Below are positions 1 through 5,589 of a stretch of 6,326 bases of DNA, in pieces. Source of the stretch: Candidatus Lithacetigena glycinireducens (GTDB taxonomy: Bacteria > Coprothermobacterota > HKB111); the NCBI GenBank assembly GCA_018725485.1, contig QLUP01000060.1, positions 1 to 6,326 on the forward strand. Direction: 5' to 3'. Under the pieces are notes generated by a model. That model saw only the letters and a list, made by a program, of their open reading frames with translations. It did not search any database and was not told the origin of the DNA. How positions within the stretch are numbered: position 1 is the stretch's first letter; each line of letters begins with the position of its first letter. A program made the position numbers and the translations under genes.

Positions 1-995
1 ACATATACTTCTCTTTCTAAATCTATCCAGATTGATGTCCCCGTATAACCGGTATGTCCAATAGTTCGGGGTGAAAAAAGGTCTCCAGAAGAAGATAATC
101 TTCGGCTTCTCATATCCCATCCCAGTCCCCGGTTCTCGTTAAGAGTCGAAGTATGAGACCTGGTCATCTCCTCCGCTACTTCCCTGGATAAGATAACTGT
201 TTTTTGGTATTTACCCTTATTGAGAAACAGTCTTGCCAGTATGCTTAAATCATTAGCATCAGAGAAAAGACCTGCATTTCCCGAAACACCTCCCAGAAAA
301 CGGGCATTGGGGTCATGTACTATTCCTTTAAGGAGCTGTCCGTTTATAATTTCCGTAGGGGCAATCGATTGCTTTTTTAAGTTATCGGGATTAAAAAAAC
401 TGTTTTCCAACTGTAGGGGTTTAGCAATTTCCTCCTTAAATAACACAGCCAGGTTTTTTTGAGTAACTTTTTCTAAAATTTCTGCTAATAAAATAAACCC
501 CAGGCAGCTGTACCTTACTCGTGAGAATGGTGGTGATAACAGGGGTTTCTCTATTATTTTATTTATGGCCTCCTCTCTTGATTGACTTCCAGTATAAATA
601 TCTCCCCAGGGAGCAATACCCGAAGTGTGGGTTAATAAATGAAAAAAGGTCACTTTACTTTTGTATGGGCCATTAAACTCGGGCATAAAGATGTTAACTT
701 TATCATCCAGCCTGAAAAGACCCTTTTCCAACAAAATCATAGTTATTAATGCTGTTGCTAATGGTTTGGTCATAGAAGCTATATCGTAGATGGTGTTGGT
801 TTCATTTTCTACAGACTCCGGAATGGTTGACCTGTTTCCAAAAGATAAAAACAATGGTATTTCATTAGCTTTCCCCACCAGAAGAACTCCTCCGGGAAAA
901 ACCCCTTCCCTTATACCACTCTGGATAAGGTTTAACAGGGAATTTACCGGTAGATGTTCACCAGTAATAAAGTTGAAGGATGTAGTATTATTCAT
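1..995 (-). CDS. Serine hydrolase, beta-lactamase / penicillin-binding-protein-like family (partial, C-terminus cut by window edge)
   Basis: The minus strand reads open for 331 codons from an ATG at 995 to the left edge. The protein has the three marks of the class C beta-lactamase / DD-peptidase-like fold: the nucleophile motif S74-M-T-K77 (in DIASMTKPLATA), a Tyr motif Y162-S-C164 followed by LGFILLAEILE, and H314-T-G316 in place of KTG. Also visible are THTSGI (122-127) and a family-typical stretch HDPNARFLGGVSGNAGLFS (227-245). There is no signal peptide or membrane segment, so it is probably cytosolic. Such proteins act as esterases, amidases or peptidases on D-amino acid or ester substrates; the exact substrate cannot be read here. 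The third residue of the Tyr motif is Cys instead of the more usual Asn or Asp. Related proteins usually continue a few dozen residues past the HTG, so the missing end is probably short. The ATG lies only 5 nt after the tRNA-Thr 3' CCA and no well-spaced ribosome binding site is seen. The family call is firm; the start is less certain. Confidence 0.88.
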   Translation of the reverse strand, partial: MNNTTSFNFITGEHLPVNSLLNLIQSGIREGVFPGGVLLVGKANEIPLFLSFGNRSTIPESVENETNTIYDIASMTKPLATALITMILLEKGLFRLDDKVNIFMPEFNGPYKSKVTFFHLLTHTSGIAPWGDIYTGSQSREEAINKIIEKPLLSPPFSRVRYSCLGFILLAEILEKVTQKNLAVLFKEEIAKPLQLENSFFNPDNLKKQSIAPTEIINGQLLKGIVHDPNARFLGGVSGNAGLFSDANDLSILARLFLNKGKYQKTVILSREVAEEMTRSHTSTLNENRGLGWDMRSRRLSSSGDLFSPRTIGHTGYTGTSIWIDLEREVY

Positions 996-1000
996 ATTCC

Positions 1001-1075
1001 TGGAGCCGGTGGAGGGACTTGAACCCCCAACCTGCTGATTACGATTCAGCTGCTCTACCATTGAGCCACACCGGC
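1001..1075 (-). tRNA. tRNA-Thr (anticodon CGU)
   Basis: A complete 75-nt cloverleaf reads on the minus strand. The acceptor stem GCCGGTG/CACCGGC has 7 perfect pairs, the D stem is GCTC/GAGC, the anticodon stem is GCTGA/TCAGC with loop ATCGTAA, the variable loop is AGGTT, and the T arm is GGGGG-TTCAAGT-CCCTC with one G-U pair. The anticodon at positions 34-36 is CGT, which reads the threonine codon ACG. G1-C72, C2-G71 and G35-U36 match known threonine identity elements. The CCA end is encoded. The discriminator base is U, and positions 32/38 are A/A. The serine hydrolase gene begins 5 nt downstream on the same strand, so the two are probably on one primary transcript. Confidence 0.96.
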
Positions 1076-1082
1076 ATTCTAA

Positions 1083-1091
1083 ATTTTACCA
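1083..1091 (-). promoter_or_regulatory. Candidate extended -10 promoter for tRNA-Thr and the serine hydrolase
   Basis: On the minus strand the sequence TGGTAAAAT fits an extended -10 element (TGn plus TAAAAT) ending 7 nt before the tRNA 5' end. Transcription would then begin at or within a base or two of tRNA nucleotide 1. No good -35 hexamer is seen at 17 nt spacing (CATAAT), which is tolerable for an extended -10 promoter. The call rests on the motif and position only. Confidence 0.4.
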
Positions 1092-1101
1092 TTTAATGAT
1101 A

Positions 1102-1107
1102 TATAAT
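1102..1107 (+). promoter_or_regulatory. Candidate -10 element for the plus-strand gene cluster
   Basis: A perfect TATAAT lies 47 nt before the ATG of the Cys-rich small gene, inside the short divergent spacer, which is where a promoter for the rightward cluster is expected. The -35 candidate is poor (TTCTAA at 19 nt spacing). The region is very AT-rich, so a chance match is possible. Confidence 0.35.
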
Positions 1108-1133
1108 TATGATGTTTGTTGCTTATTTTAACT

Positions 1134-1139
1134 GGAGGA
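1134..1139 (+). promoter_or_regulatory. Ribosome binding site that fixes the start of the Cys-rich small gene
   Basis: GGAGGA lies 9 nt before the ATG at 1149. It shows that translation begins at 1149 and not at the in-frame ATG at 1116, which would place this Shine-Dalgarno sequence inside the coding region and add 11 residues (MLLILTGGSFK) that do not look like the family. Confidence 0.8.
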
Positions 1140-1148
1140 AGCTTTAAA

Positions 1149-1349
1149 ATGGAATGCCATATTAAAGAAAATATAGAAAAATGCTCCTGTTCGTATAATA
1201 ACTGCTCTCGCAGAGGTAAATGTTGCGAATGTATTTCCTATCATTGGTCTAAAAAACAGTTACCAGGTTGTTTATTCCCCGCTGAAGCTGAAAAAAGTTA
1301 CAACCGGACCCTGAAATATTTTTTGGAAGTTTATGGAAAGGAAGTTTAG
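1149..1349 (+). CDS. Small Cys-rich cytosolic protein, DUF6485-like
   Basis: This is a 66-residue protein with eight cysteines (C3, C12, C14, C19, C25, C26, C28, C41) and two histidines (H4, H32), most of them packed into KCSCSYNNCSRRGKCCECI. A basic stretch and an ELP/QLPGC-FP-type segment follow, then a charged helical C-terminus. The spacing CxC-x4-C-x5-CCxC-x3-H-x8-PGC matches my memory of the DUF6485 family of short clostridial 'cytosolic proteins', whose function is not known. The cysteine pattern suggests metal binding (zinc or iron-sulfur), which is inference. There is no signal peptide. It is the first gene of the rightward series and lies 52 bp before the Ord-like dehydrogenase with no terminator between, so co-transcription is plausible. 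Confidence 0.85.
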   Translation: MECHIKENIEKCSCSYNNCSRRGKCCECISYHWSKKQLPGCLFPAEAEKSYNRTLKYFLEVYGKEV

Positions 1350-1401
1350 AAATACTTCAACCCTGCAGTTTAATAATTTACCCATTTTTTAGGAGGTTTT
1401 T

Positions 1402-2403
1402 ATGCAACCCATAGGTGTAGTACAATTTGGTCTCGGTCCAATAGGAAAAGGGGTAGCCCGAATAATTTGTGAAAAAAAGGAGTTAGCCCTTGTTGGTGGC
1501 GTAGACACCAATCCCCAATATATTGGTAAAGACCTTGGTGATCTTATAGGCGTAGGTCCTCTTGGGGTACCAGTAAAGGGTAGTTTATCTGAGCTTCCCC
1601 TGGATAAAGTGCAGGTGGTAGTTCATACTACTCAATCATACATTCCTCAGATTTATTCTCAATTAGAAGAAATAATTAAACTAAAACTCCATGTTGTTTC
1701 CACTACCGAAGAGTTATCTTTTCCTTTTATTAAAAACAAGGAAATGGTAAACAATCTTAATAATTTAGCTGTGGAAAACAAGGTAAGTGTCCTGGGAACA
1801 GGGGTTAACCCCGGCTTTCTTATGGATTCTCTTCCACTCTTTTTAACTTCAGTATTAAAAAAGGTTTATAAAATCAGGGTTTTAAGGCTGATGGACGCAG
1901 CTAAAAGGAGAGGTCCTTTCCAGGTTAAGATCGGTTCGGGATTATCAATTGAAGAATTTAAAAGAAGGGTTAGTGAAGGTACCCTCGGACATGTTGGTTT
2001 AGAAGAATCCGTATATTTCGTAGCCACCTCTTTAGGTATGAAAGTAGCCAGATACACTGAGACTATTGACCCGGTAACTACTGATGCCTTCATTAAAACT
2101 GACCATGTTGAAGTAGAGCCTGGTAAAGTAAGGGGTTTATACCAGGTTGGCACTGCCCTGGATGAGGAAGGGAAAGAGCTTATAAAGCTTGAATTCAACG
2201 CTTTTCTTAATGCTATGGATCCACACGATTTGATTGAAATTACCGGTGAACCCTCCCTTAAAGTGCTTATCCCCGGTGGAACACCCGGCGACATTGCTAC
2301 TACCTCTATCGCAGTCAATTGCATTCCCAAAGTACTAAGCGCTCCCCGGGGTTTAATCACTATGAAAGACATTGCGCTCAGTCATAATATTGGGAGTTTT
2401 TAA
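1402..2403 (+). CDS. DapB/Ord-like NAD(P)-dependent dehydrogenase, substrate unknown
   Basis: The 333-residue protein starts with a Rossmann motif G10-L-G12-P-I-G15 and has an acidic D35 (VGGVDTN) at the end of the second strand, a position that often favours NAD over NADP. Later motifs are VVHTTQSY (73-80), LGTGVNPGFLMD (131-142) and a C-terminal GGTPGDIATTSIAVN (292-306). This architecture, a dihydrodipicolinate-reductase-like N-terminus with a 2,4-diaminopentanoate dehydrogenase-type C-terminus, is that of Ord from clostridial ornithine degradation and of many proteins labelled 'dihydrodipicolinate reductase'. Its length fits Ord-like proteins (about 340) and is longer than true DapB (about 270). 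It is not called Ord, because the partner thiolase genes ortA/ortB are absent; instead tdh and kbl follow, the first only 15 bp away. AGGAGG at 1391-1396 sits 5 nt before the ATG. A role on an amino or amino-keto acid linked to threonine breakdown is inference. Confidence 0.85.
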   Translation: MQPIGVVQFGLGPIGKGVARIICEKKELALVGGVDTNPQYIGKDLGDLIGVGPLGVPVKGSLSELPLDKVQVVVHTTQSYIPQIYSQLEEIIKLKLHVVSTTEELSFPFIKNKEMVNNLNNLAVENKVSVLGTGVNPGFLMDSLPLFLTSVLKKVYKIRVLRLMDAAKRRGPFQVKIGSGLSIEEFKRRVSEGTLGHVGLEESVYFVATSLGMKVARYTETIDPVTTDAFIKTDHVEVEPGKVRGLYQVGTALDEEGKELIKLEFNAFLNAMDPHDLIEITGEPSLKVLIPGGTPGDIATTSIAVNCIPKVLSAPRGLITMKDIALSHNIGSF

Positions 2404-2418
2404 ACCCTGGAGGTAACT

Positions 2419-3453
2419 ATGAAAGCCCTTATTAAAAGTAGTTTCGAACCGGGAGTTACTCTAATGGAGGTAGAAAAACCCGTTCCCTCCAAAAATGAAG
2501 CCCTAATAAAAGTTAAATACAGTTCTATCTGTGGCACCGATTTACACATCTATAAGTCAGATGCCTGGGCTCGTAGCAGGATAAAACCTCCCTTGATTAC
2601 CGGTCACGAAATGGGTGGTACAGTGGTGGAAATAGGAAGCAGAGTGAGTCTGGTTAAAGTCGGGGATAAAGTAGCTGTTGAGACCCATATTGTTGACTGG
2701 TCCTGCGCAGAATGTCGCCAAGGAAAACCTCACTTATGCAGTTCAACCAGGATTCTGGGCATAGACTGTAATGGGTCCTTCGCTGAATTCGTAACCATTC
2801 CAGAAACTAATTTGATAGTAAACTCTCCTTTAGTACCTGATGAATTCCTACCCCTGGAAGAACCGCTGGGAAATTCGGTTCATGCAGCCACCATAACCCA
2901 GGTTTCTGGAAAGAATGTGCTGGTTGTAGGTTGTGGCCCACTGGGTCTTTTACTTCTCTCGGTTTTGAAATGTTATGGAGCTTCCCGGGTAATAGTTTCT
3001 GAACTTAATGACTACCGTATCGACCTGGCCAAGAAATTAGGAGCGGATTTAGTGATAAAACCCTATGAACTTAACCTGGTAAACGCTGTAAAAGAAGCCA
3101 CCCGGGGAGAAGGTGTGGATGTATCTTTTGACATGTCAGGACACCCCCTGGGAATAAGCGATGCACTTAAGGCTCTTAAACCAGGTGGACATATGATCTT
3201 TTTTGGTTTACCAACTTCTGATATTCCTCTTAATATTGCTGATGATGTAATATTCAAAGGTATAACCTTACACGGGGTTATCGGTCGCCAGATGTTTGCC
3301 ACCTGGTATGAAGTTTTAAACCTCATCGAAAATAAAAAAATAGATTTATTCCCCATTATTACCCATAGATTCCCCCTATCGGAAATCGATAAAGCTATGG
3401 AAGTTATGTCTCAGGGAAAATCGGGCAAGATAATCCTTAATCCTGAACTTTAA
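2419..3453 (+). CDS. tdh: L-threonine 3-dehydrogenase (zinc-dependent medium-chain dehydrogenase)
   Basis: The enzyme oxidises L-threonine to 2-amino-3-ketobutyrate with NAD+. The 344-residue sequence matches E. coli Tdh (341 residues, from memory) along its whole length. Catalytic zinc ligands are C38 (SICGTDLHIY), H63 and E64 (TGHEMGG), with T40 and H43 as the proton relay. The NAD site has G171-C-G173-P-L-G176 and acidic E195 (VSELNDYR), which supports NAD. The Tdh-typical segment GRQMFATWYE (289-298) and ITHRFPL (314-320) separate it from other alcohol dehydrogenases. In the structural zinc lobe C96, C99 and C107 are kept, but the first ligand is D93 instead of Cys. TGGAGGT at 2408-2414 precedes the ATG. 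It lies between the Ord-like gene and kbl, which uses its unstable product. Related polyol or butanediol dehydrogenases are the alternative, but kbl next door makes Tdh the clear choice. Confidence 0.93.
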   Translation: MKALIKSSFEPGVTLMEVEKPVPSKNEALIKVKYSSICGTDLHIYKSDAWARSRIKPPLITGHEMGGTVVEIGSRVSLVKVGDKVAVETHIVDWSCAECRQGKPHLCSSTRILGIDCNGSFAEFVTIPETNLIVNSPLVPDEFLPLEEPLGNSVHAATITQVSGKNVLVVGCGPLGLLLLSVLKCYGASRVIVSELNDYRIDLAKKLGADLVIKPYELNLVNAVKEATRGEGVDVSFDMSGHPLGISDALKALKPGGHMIFFGLPTSDIPLNIADDVIFKGITLHGVIGRQMFATWYEVLNLIENKKIDLFPIITHRFPLSEIDKAMEVMSQGKSGKIILNPEL

Positions 3454-3516
3454 CAGTTAATGAATGGGGGTAGTGCTTAAATAATTTTTAGAACAACCTA
3501 AGGGAGGTTTAGTAAT

Positions 3517-4710
3517 ATGAAAAAATTCCTGGAAATGATCCTTATGGATAACTTGAGACAGTTAGAAGAAGAAAACCTTTTAACTTACCTCAAAGTGCTT
3601 TCTTCTCCCCAGGGTCCCTGGGTTAATATCGGTGAGAAACGACTCTTAAACCTATCTTCCAATAATTACCTCGGTTTTAACACTCACCCACTTATGGTTA
3701 AATCGGCTATTGAAGCCACTGAAAGGTGGGGAGTTGGTTCTGGAGCTGTAAGAACCATTGCTGGTACTTTGCAGTTGCATATGGATCTGGAAAACGAATT
3801 AGCCCATTTTAAGCAGGTTGAATCAACTTTAGTATTCCAATCTGGTTATGCTACCAACCTGGGTGTTATTCAAGCGATGCTATCAGAAAATGATGTCATC
3901 GTTTCAGACTCTCTTAACCATGCTTCTATCATAGATGGTGCCAGGCTTTCCCGGGCTAAAACATTAGTTTATCAGCATACTGATATGAACAGTCTTGAAG
4001 AAAAATTGACTGAAGCACAAACCCTCAAACCTGGAAAAGTTTTACTGGTGACCGATGGGGTTTTCAGTATGGATGGAGATATTGCCCCTCTTCCGGATAT
4101 TGTTAAACTTGCGGATAGGTTTGAAGCCATCTTAATGGTTGATGATGCCCATTCCTCAGGAGTTTTGGGTAGAAACGGCAGGGGTTCTGTTGACCACTTC
4201 AACCTTCATGGCAGCGTGGACATACAGATAGGAACACTATCCAAAGCACTGGGAACTATGGGTGGTTATGTAGCCAGCAGCAGTTCCTTAGTAAAATATC
4301 TTATACAGAGAGGAAGACCATTGTTGTTTTCTACCTCCCACCCTCCTGGAGTAGTGGCTGCCACCCTTACCGCCTTGGAAATACTTAAGTCACCTGAAGG
4401 TGAACACCTGATAAACACACTCTGGGAAAATACCACTTACTATAAAGGAAAACTCGCAAAAATGGGATTTAACACTGGTATTTCTCAAACCCCCATAACC
4501 CCTATAATTACAGGAGAGGCCAGTGTTGCCCGCGAATTCAGTCAAAACCTATTCCAGGAAGGAGTTTTTGCTCAAAGTATAACCTTTCCCACGGTTCCCA
4601 GGGGAAAAGCCCGCGTGAGAACAATTGTAACTGCTACTCATTCACGCGAAGACCTTGATTTCGCTCTGACTAAAATGGAAATTGTAGGTAAAAAATTAGG
4701 AATCATTTAA
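3517..4710 (+). CDS. kbl: Glycine C-acetyltransferase (2-amino-3-ketobutyrate CoA ligase)
   Basis: This PLP enzyme of the alpha-oxoamine synthase family cleaves 2-amino-3-ketobutyrate with CoA to glycine and acetyl-CoA, completing the threonine route begun by Tdh. Its 397 residues match the usual length of about 395. Visible motifs are LSSNNYLGF (46-54), GSGAVRTIAGT (74-84), VFQSGYATNLG (106-116), DSLNHASIIDGARLS (131-145) with H135 stacking on PLP, TDGVFSMDGDIAPLP (179-193), VDDAHSSGVLG (208-218) with D209 and H212, and GTLSKALG (239-246) with the Schiff-base lysine K243. GRPLLFSTSHPP and RVRTIVTATHS follow. The sequence is close to Bacillus subtilis Kbl from memory. AONS (BioF) is the main alternative, but the tdh neighbour and the VRTIAGT and HPP motifs favour Kbl. 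AGGGAGG at 3501-3507 lies 9 nt before the ATG and supports this start over the ATGs at codons 7 and 10. The 63-bp gap after tdh holds no clear hairpin. Confidence 0.95.
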   Translation: MKKFLEMILMDNLRQLEEENLLTYLKVLSSPQGPWVNIGEKRLLNLSSNNYLGFNTHPLMVKSAIEATERWGVGSGAVRTIAGTLQLHMDLENELAHFKQVESTLVFQSGYATNLGVIQAMLSENDVIVSDSLNHASIIDGARLSRAKTLVYQHTDMNSLEEKLTEAQTLKPGKVLLVTDGVFSMDGDIAPLPDIVKLADRFEAILMVDDAHSSGVLGRNGRGSVDHFNLHGSVDIQIGTLSKALGTMGGYVASSSSLVKYLIQRGRPLLFSTSHPPGVVAATLTALEILKSPEGEHLINTLWENTTYYKGKLAKMGFNTGISQTPITPIITGEASVAREFSQNLFQEGVFAQSITFPTVPRGKARVRTIVTATHSREDLDFALTKMEIVGKKLGII

Positions 4711-4713
4711 CCT

Positions 4714-5589
4714 ATGATTGAGCCTACAACTTTTTCGGGTCTAAAAGCCCTGATGGCTTTTTATAACCTGGCTCCCAAAAAGAGAAAAGGGCAAAACTTT
4801 CTCGTTGATAATAACATCGCCAAAAAACTTTGCTTTTCCCTGAACCTTTCAGAAAAAGAGCCAGTACTGGAAATAGGTGGTGGGTTTCTATCCCTGAGTT
4901 TTCCTCTTCTTAAAGCAGGTTATAATTTAACTACTATTGAATATGACAGCTCTTTTTTACCCTGGTACCTGGAAGTTAAGAACCATTACCCCAACTTTAA
5001 TTACCTTATAGGAGATATAAGGAAAATGTTGCCTGATATCTCTGCTTTTTTTGCCAACCAAATACCCACTCGTGTTATTGGTAATCTTCCTTATTATTTG
5101 ACTTCTCACCTGCTGTTCCTTTTCTTGCCCGGAAAGTGGTGGAAAGAAGCCATCTTCACCATCCAGAAGGAAGTTGCAGACCGGCTTATGACCCCTCCTG
5201 GATCTAAACAGCGCTCCCCTTTAACCCTGATGAGAGAAGAGTATGTTAACATAAAAGTTGTTGCTGACTTGCCCCCTCAGGTATTTTACCCCCCTCCGGG
5301 GGTAAATTCCAGGGCTATTTTCTTGCAACGCAAGCTGGAATATAACCTTTCAGAAGAAGAAGATAATTATTTAAGAAAAGTGATTTACCTTAGTTTTTCT
5401 AAAAAAAGAAAAACAGTTCTAAACAGCCTATCTTTGTCTTCCCTGGGGCTGAAAAAAGAATTGCTGGCTGACATTTTTAAAGAAACTACCCTTGACCTAA
5501 ACCTTAGAGCAGAAGATCTGTCCTTGAAAGATTTTTTGTTTTTAGCGAAAACCCTGAAAGGTAGCGGAGTTGCAATACCCGAAATATAG
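4714..5589 (+). CDS. ksgA: 16S rRNA (adenine1518-N6/adenine1519-N6)-dimethyltransferase, divergent
   Basis: KsgA/RsmA uses S-adenosylmethionine to dimethylate two adjacent adenines in helix 45 of 16S rRNA, late in small-subunit assembly. The 291-residue protein shows KKRKGQNFLVD (22-32), SAM motif I VLEIGGGFLSLSF (51-63), acidic E76 (IEYD), D101 (IGDIRK), the catalytic N124-LPYY-128, IQKEVADRLM (150-159), FYPPPGVNS (191-199), SKKRKTVLNSL (229-239) and the C-terminal RAEDLSLKDF (265-274). The catalytic motif is intact and the overall order is that of KsgA, not of Erm resistance methylases. Several normally strict positions differ: the third glycine of motif I is Leu59, the usual YG before LS is RS, and the Asp of PPxVDS is Asn. 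It starts 3 nt after the kbl stop; the only AGGA (4698-4701) is 12 nt from the ATG, so translational coupling is likely. It overlaps ispE by 20 nt. Confidence 0.92.
   Translation: MIEPTTFSGLKALMAFYNLAPKKRKGQNFLVDNNIAKKLCFSLNLSEKEPVLEIGGGFLSLSFPLLKAGYNLTTIEYDSSFLPWYLEVKNHYPNFNYLIGDIRKMLPDISAFFANQIPTRVIGNLPYYLTSHLLFLFLPGKWWKEAIFTIQKEVADRLMTPPGSKQRSPLTLMREEYVNIKVVADLPPQVFYPPPGVNSRAIFLQRKLEYNLSEEEDNYLRKVIYLSFSKKRKTVLNSLSLSSLGLKKELLADIFKETTLDLNLRAEDLSLKDFLFLAKTLKGSGVAIPEI
5556..5561 (+). promoter_or_regulatory. Ribosome binding site supporting a TTG start of ispE inside ksgA
   Basis: GAAAGG ends 8 nt before TTG at 5570. In the ispE frame an in-frame stop lies at 5555-5557 and no ATG or GTG exists before the conserved PAKLNL motif, so this TTG is the only standard start codon available. 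Confidence 0.65.

Noticed and set aside
220-462. Plus-strand open frame of 80 codons
   Set aside because: It is antisense to the serine hydrolase, whose motifs are clear; it has no family resemblance.
790-1038. Plus-strand open frame of 82 codons ending in GLEPPTC
   Set aside because: It lies opposite the serine hydrolase and the tRNA. The GLEPPT ending is the well-known spurious translation of an antisense tRNA T arm and anticodon region, not a protein.
1350-1401. Possible terminator after the Cys-rich gene
   Set aside because: Only a short CTGCAG palindrome is seen, with no stem of useful length before a T-run; the T-run at 1385-1390 lacks a hairpin.
1866-2372. Minus-strand open frame of 168 codons
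   Set aside because: It is a shadow of the Ord-like dehydrogenase gene and shows no recognisable motif.
3454-3516. Possible terminator, promoter or tiny gene (ATG at 3459, 6 codons) between tdh and kbl
   Set aside because: No stable hairpin with a U-run and no paired -35/-10 could be found, and the tiny frame has no ribosome binding site.
4714-5589. Erm-type macrolide-resistance methylase as an alternative to KsgA
   Set aside because: The C-terminal RAEDLSLKDF, the FYPPPxV motif, the QKEVADRL helix and linkage to ispE are KsgA features.
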